Source of the DNA: Actinacidiphila yanglinensis
GTDB lineage: Bacteria; Actinomycetota; Actinomycetes; Streptomycetales; Streptomycetaceae
Length of the DNA: 64,000 bases
Direction of reading: 5' to 3'
NCBI RefSeq assembly: GCF_900107965.1
Contig: NZ_FNVU01000012.1
Span: 124,001 to 188,000, forward strand
Shown: piece by piece, positions 17,262 to 27,093 of the stretch
Numbering within the stretch: position 1 is the first letter of the stretch
Layout of the letters: the number at the start of each line of letters is the position of its first letter
Notes under the pieces: generated by a model
Databases searched by the model: none
The model's input: only the letters and a program-made list of their open reading frames with translations
Told to the model about the DNA's origin: nothing
Program-made: the position numbers and the translations under genes

Positions 17262-17375
17262 CCGCGCAGCCTTCTGGGATGACCGCGCCCCTGAAGCGCC
17301 CGTTACGGGTAGCTGGGAGCTCCAGCTCACCGCCGAGCTCGACGATGGCGGCGCGTAGGTGAGCGTGGTGGTCGG

Positions 17376-18080
17376 TCACGATGTCTCCATGGTGCAGCCG
17401 GATACTTCGTCGCTGTCCGTGGGGTCGGGGTGGAAGAAGCGGGTGTAGTGGAGCCCGGTCTCCGGAGTGATGTTGAACACCGCGCACAGGTGCTGCGGGT
17501 CGCCGCCGGTGACGGCGGCCTCTTCGAGGATTCGGTCCTCGCGAAGTTGCTGGGCGGTGACCGGGAGGCCGCGCAGCAGAGGCTGCATCCAGCCGGTTGT
17601 GACCGGGGCCCGGGTGTGCGCGGTCTGCGAGCCGATGAACACCTGAGGGTTGCGGGTATGTGGCCAGCGCTGGCGCCGCGGGCCGATGAGGCCGGCCAGG
17701 CGACATGCGGTGTAGTTGCGGACGGTCGGCGCGTACTTCCGAGCCGTGTGCAGGTCGTCGCGCCGGTCAGCGAAGAGTCGGTCGACGTCCGCGGCCGGCG
17801 GCTGCGCCTTGCGCACCTTCGTCAGCGTGGCCAGTCGGCGCTGGTGCTCGCCGACGAACCGGTCGAGGTCGGTGGGAACCAGCTCCCAAAGCGGTCCGCC
17901 GAACCAACCTCGGACCTCCATCAGGGCATCCACGTCGCCGGAGATCGTCTCGTCGGCGAGTCCGGCCGCCGCCCGTGCGAGCACGAACTCCGACAGCAGG
18001 TCCTGCTCGAAGTCCGTGACGTCCTGCGGTGACTGCAGCAGCGGTCGAGGCCGGATCGGTGCAACGACTGCGAGCGACAT
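17376..18080 (-). pseudogene. Chimeric/deleted tyrosine recombinase
   Basis: 234 codons from ATG 18080. The first ~140 residues (DFEQDLLSEFVLARAAAGLADETISGDVDAL ... ARKYAPTVRNYTACRLAGLIG) match the N-terminal core-binding region of an actinobacterial phage integrase. The protein then jumps to RWPHTRNPQVFIGSQTAHTRAPV and PLLRGLPVTAQQLREDRILEEAAVTGGDPQHL, which resembles the C-terminal tail of a different recombinase group. The R-H-x-x-R-Y catalytic core that should lie between is absent. The frame is intact, so a truncated DNA-binding protein could be made, but recombination is not expected. Confidence 0.6.
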
Positions 18081-18114
18081 CCGCCCCCTCAACTCCCTGA
18101 AACCATAAGGAATC

Positions 18115-18546
18115 TCAGGCTGCTAGAAGAAGGCTCACAAATTCCGAGGTTCCCTCACTCTTCACCCGTAGAGGTGACAGGGACCCATCGATGCACAACG
18201 CAGGGCCACTGGGGAGGTGCCCACGGGCACCGTGTGCGGGGGAACTCGGGCGCACATTCACCACGAGCACGTCATCAGCGAGCCGGATCTTCGCCCGGTG
18301 CAGAGCGTCGAGTCGCACCTTCAGTGCCTCGGCCTCGCCAGGATCGGACCACAGCTCGTGTGGCGACTTCAGGTCACAGCCCGGTTTGACGACGATCCTT
18401 CCGGCTGTGGTCTCGCGCAGATCGGCCTCGTTCATCTCGGTCATGAAGCGGGTGGGGCCGCAGATCACGACGATGCGCGGGAGGCTCAGCAGCTTCTTGG
18501 CGTCGGCGAGTTTTTCCTCGGGGGTGAGCAGGTGCGGGGATGACAC
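18115..18546 (-). pseudogene. N-terminal half of a DUF4406/deoxyribosyltransferase-like protein
   Basis: 143 codons from GTG 18546, with AGGAGG five bases upstream. Residues ~22-96 are well conserved for the family: RIVVICGPTRFMTEMNEADL, GRIVVKPGCDLKSPHELWSD, LDALHRAKIRLADDVLVV. After residue ~96, where the family has the GGYIG-S-T-R-E-IAYAR segment, the frame continues with unrelated Pro/Ser-rich sequence to a stop at 18115. The missing end is at 15817-15921. Without the GYIG/Glu region the nucleoside-binding site would be incomplete. Confidence 0.65.
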
Positions 18547-18855
18547 CGGTTCCTCCTGGTGGCGAGGTCCAAGGGGCGCCTGCCGAGACAGGAACAGGGT
18601 GTCCAGGATCGTATTGCGGCGAATGACGTGGACACCCTCGCGACGGCACTCTGTGCGACGACCGACGACATGCCGAAGGAGTACGCGACCCGGCTCCAAT
18701 GACGCCCGCCAGTCGGCATGACGCCCTTCCTGAGCGACGTCGAACCGGTCACCCTCGCCACGACGCAGGCCGTACTCGGCTGCACACCTCCGAGGCCACA
18801 TGGCTCCGCCCCCCGCCCTCCCGCCGCCGGGCCACTCCGTCGCCGACCGCGCGGC

Positions 18856-21800
18856 TCAGTGAGGCGGGTCGGAGGACCTCGCGAGGGCTTCCAGGCCGAC
18901 CAGGTCGTCCGGTGCCGCGTCCGGCACCTCCTCGTCGAAGCCCGCCAGCCGGCTGCGGAGGGCGACGGCCGCCACCGCCACGATGGCGGCGCCGAGGAGC
19001 AGGTAGAGGAAGCCGATGCCGCGGCCCGGGCCGGTGCCGATCAGCCGGCCGACCGTGGGTGCCAGGGCGCCGCCGTGCCGCAGCAGCGGTTCCAGCAGCC
19101 GGCCGCCGTACGGCGCGACGAGCCCGAAGCCGATCGGCAGCGTGGACCACGCGACCAGCGTGTTGAGCGCCAGGACCCGGCCATGGAACCGCTGCGGCAC
19201 CTTGACCTGCACGATGGTGTTGTAGATGCCGTTGAGCAGGGTGAGACACAGCCCCATCCCGAAGACGCCCGCGCCGATCACCGGCAGGCTCGGCCGCACC
19301 CCGGTCGCCTCGGCGCACACCGCCAGCGCGAGCGCGCACAGGAGCACCGCCCGCATGCGGCGGCGCCGGGGCCCGCCCCAGGCGACCATTACGGTGGCAC
19401 CCAGCACCACCCCGAGCCCGCCGACGAACGACATCACGCCCAGGTCGCCGATCGTGCCGAAGGCCAGCACCAGCGGCTGCGTCATCAGGAACAGCGGCGA
19501 CAGGAACACGTTGAGGCAGGCGAAGAACACCAGCATCCGGCGGAAGCCCGGATGCCGCCAGGAGTACGCGAACCCGGCCCGGATCTCGGTGAGGACCGGC
19601 TCTCGGCGCCGCCAGGCCATCGTCCGGGGGAACCGCACCGCCAGCGTCACCAGGACGGCGCACGCGTACGTGGCGACGTCGATCGCGAGGACACCCCGGA
19701 GCCCGATCGCCGCCATCAGGCCGGCGGCGGCCAGCGGGCCGGCCAATTGCGCGCTGCCACCGGCGAGTTGGACGATCCCGTTGGCGTGGCCCAGGAAGCG
19801 CTTCGGCACGAGTTGCGGCACGGCGGAGGTGTACGCGACCCGCTGGAAGGTGAGCGCGGCGGACAGCAGCGCCAGCGCGGGATAGAGGTGCCAGACCGCC
19901 AGGTGGCCGGTCCACAGCAGCACCCCGAGCAGCAACTGCACGCATCCAGCGGCGCCGTCGCCCCACAGCATCACCGCCCGCCGCGACGAGCGGTCCACGA
20001 CGGCGCCGGCCAGCGGCGCGACGAGCAGGCCCGGCACCAGGCCGACCACCGCGAAGAGGGCGAACTGGGCGAGGGACCCGGTGGTCCGGTAGATCCACAG
20101 CGGCAGCGCGAACTGGGTCAGCACCGACCCGGTGAGCGAGACCAACTGCCCCCCGGCGACCGCGAGGAAGCGCCGCATGCTCGGCCGGGGACCTGGGGGC
20201 GCGACGGGCGTCGCCGACCGGGAGGTGGCATGCAGCCGCCAGTGCTCGCCGGACGGAGCTGGTCCGTCCGCGGCGGCGGCCGGCCGCGTGCGCGCGAGGA
20301 CCGCCGGGTGCACGCGGGTGAGGACGGCGGCCAGCTCCTCGGCGCGGTGCCGCGGGAAGAAGTGGCCCGCCTCGTCCAGCACGACGACGCCGGCGCTGTC
20401 GGACAGCAGATGCCACTCGCGGAAGCGCTCCTGGTAGTACTCGGTCGCCGGGTCGCGGTCGCCGGCCACCGCGACGACCGGGGCGCGCAACCGCGGGCCG
20501 GGATCGTCGAACAGGGCGGTGAAGTACTCCTCGGCCGCCTCGGTGTCCAGCCGCATGGTGCGGACGATCCGCCGGGCCTGCTCGGGCCCGATGTCGTGCA
20601 GGTCGACGCCCATCGAGGTCAGCCAGTTGGCGTAGGTGCGGTCGCCGCGCAGCGCGTCCAGCCGCGGCAGGCGGGCGAACCGGCGGCCACCGGGCCGCCC
20701 GAAGGGGAAGGCCGCACCGAGGTGGACGGCGTCGACGGTCCTTCCGGCCGCCTCCAGCAGGCGGGCGATCTCCACCGCCAGCGCCGTCCCGATACCGGAG
20801 TGGCCGTACAGCACCAGCGGGCCCCGTACCGTCGCCAGGATCTCGGCGGTGCACCGGGCGGCGACCTCCGCGAACGGCTGCCGCTCCTCGGCGAGTCCGG
20901 CGTCGTGGCCCGGGATCGCCACCGACCACAGCGCACAGTCCGCGGGCAGGGCGTCCGCCAGCGGCTGGTACACGATGGCGCCGGCGCCGCCGTAGGGCAC
21001 GCAGACGAAGCTGGTGGCGACCGCGCGCGGCGGGGTGAGGCGGTGCAGCAGCCCGCGCTCGGCGACCGCCGGGCCGGCGGTGAACGCGGCCAGCCAGCGC
21101 ACCGTCGGGTGCTGGAAGAGGTCCATGACCGCGACCGGCCGGCCCAGCGCCCGGCCGGTACGGGTCGCCGCCCGCACCGCGAGCAGGGAGTGCCCGCCCA
21201 GGTCGAAGAAGTCGTCGTCCACGCCCAGCTGTTCGGCGTCGAGCAGCTCGGCCCACACGGCGGCGATGGCCCGTTCGGTGTCGGTGCGCGGCGGCGTGCC
21301 GGGCCCGGACCGGACCGGCTGCGGGGCCGGCAGGCGGGAGCGGTCCACCTTGCCGCTGACGGTGAGCGGCAGCTCGGCCAGGTGCACCACTGCGGTGGGG
21401 ACCAGGTGGGCGGGCAGCAACTCCGCGACGTGAGACCGCAGTTCGGCCGGGCCGGGCGGGTCGCCGGCTGCCACCACGTAGGCGGCGAGGGACTCCCCGT
21501 CGGTGGTGACCGTCGCCGCGGTCACGGCCGGGTGGGTGAGCAGCGCCGCCTCGACCTCGCCGGGCTCGACCCGGAACCCGCGCACCTTGAACTGGTCGTC
21601 GACCCGGCCGAGGAACTCCAGCCGCCCGTCGGGGCGCCACCGCACCCGGTCGCCCGTGCGGTACAGGCGGGCGCCCGGCGGACCCCACGGGTCCGCGGTG
21701 AACCGACCGGCGGTCAGCTCAGGGCGCCCGAGGTAGCCGCGCGCCACTCCCGCGCCGCCGACCGCGAGTTCACCGGGCGCGCCGGGCGGCGCGAGCCCGC

Positions 21801-24800
21801 CGTCCTCGTCCAGCACCCACGCCGTCGTCGCGGCGATCGGCCGGCCGATGTGCACGTCGTCGTGCAACTCGCCCGCGGTGGCCACGATCGTGGTCTCCGT
21901 CGGGCCGTAGGTGTTCAGCAGCCGGACCGCGCCGCCGAAGTGCGCGCGCCAACCGGCCACCGCGGCGGCCCGCACCTGCTCGCCGCCGATCACCACCAGC
22001 CGCAGCCCGTCCGGCCACGGCACCTCGTCGGCCATGTCGGCGAGCCGGTGGAAGTACGCCGTCGGCAGGTCGAGGACGGTGATGTCCCGCCGTGCCGCGA
22101 GCAGTTCGGGCAGCCGCGTTCCGCCGCCGGGCAGCAGCACCACGGCGGCGCCGGCCGCGAGGGCCGGGTAGATCTCCTCGGCGTGCGTGTCGAAGCTCAC
22201 CGACGCGAACTGCACCACCCGGTCGGCGCCGGTGAGTTCGTAGGCGTCCCGCATCCACACCACCCGCGCGGCGAGGCTGCCGTGCTCGACCACCACGCCC
22301 TTCGGGGTGCCCGTCGAGCCGGAGGTGTAGATGACGTAGGCGGCGTCGCCCGGCGTGACCTCGACCGCCGGAGCGGGGCCGTCGGCCGGCCGGTAGCGCT
22401 CGTCCACCACGAGCGCGGCCGCACTGTCCGCGACGAGGTGCGCCCTGCGGGCCGGCGGGAGTTCCGGGTCGAGGGGCAGGTAGGCGGCCCCGGCCCGCCA
22501 CACCGCGAGCAGCGCCACGACCGCGTCGACGGACCTGGGCAGGCAGACGCCGACGACGCTGCCGCGGCGCACCCCGCCGCGGCGCAGCGCGGCGGCCAAC
22601 ATTCCTGCGCGGCGGTCGAGTTCGGCGTAGCTGATCTCCGTGCCGCCGCAGATCAGCGCGGTCGCGTCCGGGTGGGCGTGCACCGACGCGGCGATCAGGG
22701 CGGGGACCGTGGTGGCCGGCGCGGGCCCGCCGGTGCCGGCGAGCGCGGCCAGGTGGGTGTGGTCGCCCGCGGTGAGCACCGGCAGTGCCGCCAGTGCGGC
22801 CGAGGGCGTCGCGGCGATCCCGGCCAGCAGCGTCACGAACCGGTCGGCGAGCGCCGCCGCGCTGCGGTCGGAGATCCGGCCGGTGTCGTGGGCGAACGCG
22901 AGCAGCAGCCCCTCCGGACGGCGCCAGGCCTCGAGGAGCAGGTCGAACTTCGCCTGCCGGTAGCCGGAGTCGAACGGTTCCAGGCGCAGGTCACCGAAGG
23001 TGGCCTGGTCGGTGTCGTCCTGGCTGTGCAGGATGGCCATCGTCCGGAAGAGCGGGGTCCGCCCGACGTCCCGCCGCACGCCCAGCTCCGTCAGCAACTC
23101 CTCGAACGGCAACTGCTGATGGGCCATGGCCTCCAGCACGGTGTCGCGGGTGCGGTGCAGGAGATCGGTGAAGGTGTCCCCGGCGCGCAGGGTCGCGCGC
23201 AGCACCACGGTGTTGCTGAGGTAGCCGATGACCGGCTCGGCCTCGACCCGGTCGCGGCCCGCCGTCGCCGAGCCGACCAGGAGGTCGCGTTGGCCGGTGT
23301 GCCGGGCCAGGAGCAGCTGGTAGGCCGCCAGCAGCGTCATGAACGGGGTGACGCCCGCGTCCCGGGACACCCGGTCGAGCGCGTCGGCGAGGTCGGCGGG
23401 GACCTGCCGGGTCTGGAACGCGCCGGGCAGGTCCGGGCCGGAGTTCCCGCCGCGGGGGCCGGAGCCGGATTCCTCGCCGCGGGGGCCCGGGCCGGAGCCC
23501 GAGCCCGTGCCGCCGTCGCGGGGCAGGTCGAGCTCGGGCGGGTCGGCGAGCTGCTCCCTCCAGTACGCCAGCGCCGCGCCGTTGTCGCGCTCGCGCTGCC
23601 ACAGCGCGATGTCGCCGTGCTGCACGGGCAGCGGCGGCAGCAGGTCACCGCGGTAGAGGGCGGACAGCTCGGCCAGCAGGGTGGTCAGCGACCAGCCGTC
23701 GGCGACGATGTGGTCGAGCACCACGCACAGCACGTGCTCCTGCGCGCCGGTGCGGATCAGGGTGAACCGCACCGGCGGCGCGCCGGCCAGGTCGAGCGCG
23801 GCGTTCACCCGCTCCGCGACCAGTTGCCGCGCCTCTTCCGTACCGGCCGCCACCAGGTGTTCCACCCGCACCGGCGACGGGGGCTCCACGACGGCGACCG
23901 GGCGCCCGTCGTCGTCGGGGAAGCGGGTGCGCAGCGCCTCGTGCCGGGACACCAGCCCAGTGCAGGCGTTCGTCAAGGCGGTGGTGTCCAGCGGGCCGAG
24001 CAACCGCCGGACCAGGTACATCGTGTACGACGCGTCGTCCGGGTCGAGGCGGTGCAGGAACCACAGCCGCTCCTGGGCGGGGGAGAGCGGCGGCGGACGG
24101 TCCCCCCGCGGCCGCGGCCCCCCGGCGTCGTCGGTGTGCCCGCCGAGCGCGGAGGCGAGCGCGGACACCGTCGGATGCGTGAACAGGGTGCGCACCGGGA
24201 TCGCGCCGAGCCGGGCGGCGACCCGGGTGGCGAGCAGCGAGTGGCCGCCGAGCGCGAAGAAGTCGTCGTCCGCGCCCACCGCCTCCAGGTCCAGGACCTC
24301 CGCGAACACCGCCGCGACCCGCCGTTCGGCATCGGTGCGCGGCGGTCCGCCGCGCGAGCGCACCCGCCCGGGGGCCGGCAGGGCCCTGCGGTCCACCTTG
24401 CCGTTGGGGGTGAGCGGCAACGCGTCCAGCTCGCGCACGGTGTCCGGCACGAGGTAGCCGGGCAGCACCGTCGACAGGCGGGCGAGCACGCCGTCCGCGG
24501 ATCCCACGACGTAGGCGACCAGCCGCTCCTCGCGCACCGCCACCACGGCGCGGCGGACGGAGGGCAGCGCCTCCAGCGCGGCCTCGATCTCCCCGGGCTC
24601 CACCCGGTGGCCGCGCACCTTGACCTGATCGTCGAGGCGGCCGAGGTACTCCAGCTCGCCGTCGGGACGCCGCCGGACGCGGTCGCCGGTGCGGTACCAG
24701 CGGGTGCCGTCGGCGTCGCGGACGAACCGCTCCGCGGTCAGCTCGGGCCGGGCGTGGTAGCCGTTCGCCAGGCCGGCGCCGCCGATCAGCAACTCGCCGT

Positions 24801-27093
24801 CCACGACGGTCAGCCGCGTGTCGAGCAGCGGCCGGCCGAGGGAGACGTGCACGGGGTCGTGCGGCACCTCCCACGCGGTGGACCAGATCGTGGTCTCCGT
24901 CGGCCCGTACACGTTGAGCAGGCGGGCGACCCGGGCGCGCAACTCCGTGGCCAGCGCCAGCGGGAGGGCCTCGCCGCCGGCGAGCGCGGTGAGCGCGGCC
25001 GCCTCGACGCCGCCGTCCAGCAGATTGCGCCATCCGGACGGGGTCGCCTGCACGTGGGTGACCCCGCGCGCGGCCACCAGCCGGGCGAGTGCGCCGCCGT
25101 CGCGGACGGTCGCGCCGTCGGCCACCACCACCCGGCCGCCGTTGACCAGCGGCAGGAACAGCTCCAGCGCCGAGATGTCGAACGACAGCGACGTCGCGGC
25201 GAGCCACACGTCCCGCGGACCGGTGTCCAGCAACCCGCCCAGCGCGGCCAGCAGATGGGACAGCGCGCGGTGCGGGACCACCACCCCCTTGGGCCGGCCG
25301 GAGGAGCCGGAGGTGTAGATGAGGTAGGCGGCGTCCCCGGCGTCCCCGGCGTCCCCGGCGTCCGCGGAACCCCGGCTCCCGCCCAGCCGCCGCAGCCAGT
25401 CGTCGGTGAGCTCGGCGCGGGCGCCGGAGTCCTCCCGCACGTAGGTGATCCGCGCGTCCGGGTAGTCGGGGTCGATCGGCAGGTACGCCGCGCCGGCCAG
25501 CATCACCCCCAGCAGGGCGCCCACCGCCTGCGCGGACCGGCTCAGCCGGACCGCGACCACGTCGCCGGTGCCGACGCCCTCGGCCAGCAGCCCCGCCGCC
25601 ACCCGCTCGGCGAGCGCGACCAGCCCGGCGTAGCTGATCCGGGTGTCCCCGCACTCCACCGCGATCGCGTCCGGCCGCCGCCGCGCCTGCCGCCGTACGA
25701 GGTCGGCGACGGTGGCGTCCGGCACGGTCACCGACGCCGCCCCCGGCTCCGCCGCCACCTCGGGGGTGCTCGCCGGGGACGGCCACAGCGCCGACAGCCG
25801 GGCCTGCGGGTCGGCGACCACCGCGGCGAGCAGACGGGTGAACCACCGGGCCAGGTGCTCGGCCGTGCCGGCGTCGAACAGGTCGGTGCGATAGGTCAGT
25901 TCGCAGTGGTACCCGTCCGGCTGCGGCCACATCTCCAGCGACAGGTCCACCTTGGCGCGGTGGCATCCGTGCGGGAAGGGCGTCGCCACCGTACCGGCCA
26001 GGCCGACGTCGTCGCCGTAGCCGCCCGCGGTGGTGTGCAGCGCGAACACCGCCTGGTAGAGCGGGTTCCGGCTCAGGTCGCGCGGCAGGTCCAGGGCGTC
26101 GACGAGGTGTTCCAGCGGCGCCGGGCCGTGGGTGAAGGCGCCCAGCGCCACCTTCCGTACCCGGCGGACCAGTTCGGAGAAGGCGGGGTCCCCGCCCGGC
26201 TCCGGCCGCAGCACCAGGATGCCGGCCAGCGGCCCGATCATCGGCTCGAGTTCCACCCGGTCACGGGCGGCGACCGGCGATCCGAGGCAGAAGTCCGGCT
26301 GCCCGCCGAGGTGGTTGAGCAGCGTGTGGCACACCGCGAACAGCACCATGAACGGCGTCGCCCGGCACTGCCGCGCCAGCGCCTTGATCCCGGCCGCCGC
26401 CTGCTGATCGAGGCGGAAGGCGTGCACGCCGGCCGCGCTGTCCGCCGCGGCCGGGCGGGGCCGGTCGGTGGGCAGGTCCAGCGCGGGCACCCCGTCGAGC
26501 TGCTCCGTCCAGTACGCCAGGTGCTCGGTGGCGGCGGTCGCGTGCGCCACCTCGGCGTACTGCAACGGGAGTTCGGGCAGCTCCGGCGGCTCGCCGCGAA
26601 GCCGGGCCGCATAGTGTGCGGCGAGTTCACGCCGCCACACGTACAGCGACCAGCCGTCGGCGACCATGTGGTGCAGCACCAGGCACAGGACGTGGTCCTC
26701 GTCGCCCAGCCGGATCAGCGCCACCCGCAGCGGCGGCGCGGCGGCCAGGTCGAACGGCGCGTTCGTCCGCACGGCGACCGCCTCGCGGGCGTGTTCCTCG
26801 CGGGTTTCGGGCGGCGCACCGGTCAGGTCGACGCGGTCGATCGGCACCGGCGCGGGCGGCAGTACCTCCTGGCACGGCTGCCCGTCGGGCGCGGGGAAGC
26901 GGGTGCGCAGGATCTCGTGCCGGGCCACCACCGCGTCGACGGCCGCGCCCAGGGCAGCGGCGTCCAGCGGCCCGCGCAACCGGTCGACCAGGAACATGTG
27001 GTAGGCGGGGTCGCCCGGGGTCAGCTGGTCGAGGAACCACATGCGGCGCTGTGCAGGCGAGGCCGCCACGCGCGCGTCGGCGGGGGTCAGCAC
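18856..27093 (-). CDS. Two-module NRPS with thioesterase and fused MFS exporter (C-A-T-C-A-T-TE-MFS)
   Basis: 2745 residues. C1 has HHMVADGW (~141). A1 has IYTSGSSGRPKG (~598) and T1 GGHSLL (~949). C2 has DHIVADGW (~1129; first His is Asp). A2 has IYTSGSTGTPKG (~1594) and T2 GGHSLL (~1966). The TE has YGHSGIG (~2098) with later GDRDP and AGHFF. From ~2305 (MRRFLAVAGGQLVSLTGS) to the end is a complete MFS transporter with about 12 helices. Pocket residues read by eye: A1 D-I-L-Q-L-G-V-I-W-K (glycine-like), A2 D-T-E-D-V-G-T-I-V-K (acidic, suits a basic amino acid, possibly beta-lysine). GTG at 27093 overlaps the upstream module by seven bases. It should assemble, release and export a peptide. 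Confidence 0.9.
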   Translation of the reverse strand: MLTPADARVAASPAQRRMWFLDQLTPGDPAYHMFLVDRLRGPLDAAALGAAVDAVVARHEILRTRFPAPDGQPCQEVLPPAPVPIDRVDLTGAPPETREEHAREAVAVRTNAPFDLAAAPPLRVALIRLGDEDHVLCLVLHHMVADGWSLYVWRRELAAHYAARLRGEPPELPELPLQYAEVAHATAATEHLAYWTEQLDGVPALDLPTDRPRPAAADSAAGVHAFRLDQQAAAGIKALARQCRATPFMVLFAVCHTLLNHLGGQPDFCLGSPVAARDRVELEPMIGPLAGILVLRPEPGGDPAFSELVRRVRKVALGAFTHGPAPLEHLVDALDLPRDLSRNPLYQAVFALHTTAGGYGDDVGLAGTVATPFPHGCHRAKVDLSLEMWPQPDGYHCELTYRTDLFDAGTAEHLARWFTRLLAAVVADPQARLSALWPSPASTPEVAAEPGAASVTVPDATVADLVRRQARRRPDAIAVECGDTRISYAGLVALAERVAAGLLAEGVGTGDVVAVRLSRSAQAVGALLGVMLAGAAYLPIDPDYPDARITYVREDSGARAELTDDWLRRLGGSRGSADAGDAGDAGDAAYLIYTSGSSGRPKGVVVPHRALSHLLAALGGLLDTGPRDVWLAATSLSFDISALELFLPLVNGGRVVVADGATVRDGGALARLVAARGVTHVQATPSGWRNLLDGGVEAAALTALAGGEALPLALATELRARVARLLNVYGPTETTIWSTAWEVPHDPVHVSLGRPLLDTRLTVVDGELLIGGAGLANGYHARPELTAERFVRDADGTRWYRTGDRVRRRPDGELEYLGRLDDQVKVRGHRVEPGEIEAALEALPSVRRAVVAVREERLVAYVVGSADGVLARLSTVLPGYLVPDTVRELDALPLTPNGKVDRRALPAPGRVRSRGGPPRTDAERRVAAVFAEVLDLEAVGADDDFFALGGHSLLATRVAARLGAIPVRTLFTHPTVSALASALGGHTDDAGGPRPRGDRPPPLSPAQERLWFLHRLDPDDASYTMYLVRRLLGPLDTTALTNACTGLVSRHEALRTRFPDDDGRPVAVVEPPSPVRVEHLVAAGTEEARQLVAERVNAALDLAGAPPVRFTLIRTGAQEHVLCVVLDHIVADGWSLTTLLAELSALYRGDLLPPLPVQHGDIALWQRERDNGAALAYWREQLADPPELDLPRDGGTGSGSGPGPRGEESGSGPRGGNSGPDLPGAFQTRQVPADLADALDRVSRDAGVTPFMTLLAAYQLLLARHTGQRDLLVGSATAGRDRVEAEPVIGYLSNTVVLRATLRAGDTFTDLLHRTRDTVLEAMAHQQLPFEELLTELGVRRDVGRTPLFRTMAILHSQDDTDQATFGDLRLEPFDSGYRQAKFDLLLEAWRRPEGLLLAFAHDTGRISDRSAAALADRFVTLLAGIAATPSAALAALPVLTAGDHTHLAALAGTGGPAPATTVPALIAASVHAHPDATALICGGTEISYAELDRRAGMLAAALRRGGVRRGSVVGVCLPRSVDAVVALLAVWRAGAAYLPLDPELPPARRAHLVADSAAALVVDERYRPADGPAPAVEVTPGDAAYVIYTSGSTGTPKGVVVEHGSLAARVVWMRDAYELTGADRVVQFASVSFDTHAEEIYPALAAGAAVVLLPGGGTRLPELLAARRDITVLDLPTAYFHRLADMADEVPWPDGLRLVVIGGEQVRAAAVAGWRAHFGGAVRLLNTYGPTETTIVATAGELHDDVHIGRPIAATTAWVLDEDGGLAPPGAPGELAVGGAGVARGYLGRPELTAGRFTADPWGPPGARLYRTGDRVRWRPDGRLEFLGRVDDQFKVRGFRVEPGEVEAALLTHPAVTAATVTTDGESLAAYVVAAGDPPGPAELRSHVAELLPAHLVPTAVVHLAELPLTVSGKVDRSRLPAPQPVRSGPGTPPRTDTERAIAAVWAELLDAEQLGVDDDFFDLGGHSLLAVRAATRTGRALGRPVAVMDLFQHPTVRWLAAFTAGPAVAERGLLHRLTPPRAVATSFVCVPYGGAGAIVYQPLADALPADCALWSVAIPGHDAGLAEERQPFAEVAARCTAEILATVRGPLVLYGHSGIGTALAVEIARLLEAAGRTVDAVHLGAAFPFGRPGGRRFARLPRLDALRGDRTYANWLTSMGVDLHDIGPEQARRIVRTMRLDTEAAEEYFTALFDDPGPRLRAPVVAVAGDRDPATEYYQERFREWHLLSDSAGVVVLDEAGHFFPRHRAEELAAVLTRVHPAVLARTRPAAAADGPAPSGEHWRLHATSRSATPVAPPGPRPSMRRFLAVAGGQLVSLTGSVLTQFALPLWIYRTTGSLAQFALFAVVGLVPGLLVAPLAGAVVDRSSRRAVMLWGDGAAGCVQLLLGVLLWTGHLAVWHLYPALALLSAALTFQRVAYTSAVPQLVPKRFLGHANGIVQLAGGSAQLAGPLAAAGLMAAIGLRGVLAIDVATYACAVLVTLAVRFPRTMAWRRREPVLTEIRAGFAYSWRHPGFRRMLVFFACLNVFLSPLFLMTQPLVLAFGTIGDLGVMSFVGGLGVVLGATVMVAWGGPRRRRMRAVLLCALALAVCAEATGVRPSLPVIGAGVFGMGLCLTLLNGIYNTIVQVKVPQRFHGRVLALNTLVAWSTLPIGFGLVAPYGGRLLEPLLRHGGALAPTVGRLIGTGPGRGIGFLYLLLGAAIVAVAAVALRSRLAGFDEEVPDAAPDDLVGLEALARSSDPPH
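23413..23520. repeat. Low-complexity Gly/Pro/Ser-rich insert in the C2 domain
   Basis: Imperfect copies of CCGCGGGGGCC and GGGCCGGAG-type words encode a Gly/Ser/Pro/Arg linker (SGSGPGPRGEE, SGSGPRGGN). It lies between ELDLPRDG and FQTRQVPADL, inside condensation domain 2. This is usually a short surface loop, so the insert is probably a slippage expansion. Confidence 0.55.
25333..25368. repeat. 9-bp tandem repeat (GTCCCCGGC, three exact copies plus one degenerate)
   Basis: Three exact GTCCCCGGC units (25333-25359) and a degenerate fourth encode a D-A-G-D-A-G-D run just before the ATP-binding IYTSGSSG of A1. Copy-number change would keep frame and alter this loop by three residues per unit. 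Confidence 0.7.

Larger units (their letters stand above)
15922..18258. mobile_element. Decayed mobile island splitting a minus-strand gene
   Basis: About 2.3 kb bounded by the two complementary halves of one gene family. It contains a transposase tail, a frameshifted small ORF, an intact small gene and a rearranged integrase. Its codon bias is weaker and there are more stop codons than in the flanks. The ends are placed where homology to the split gene stops. No terminal inverted repeats or clear direct duplication were found, so the element is probably composite and trimmed. Confidence 0.5.
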
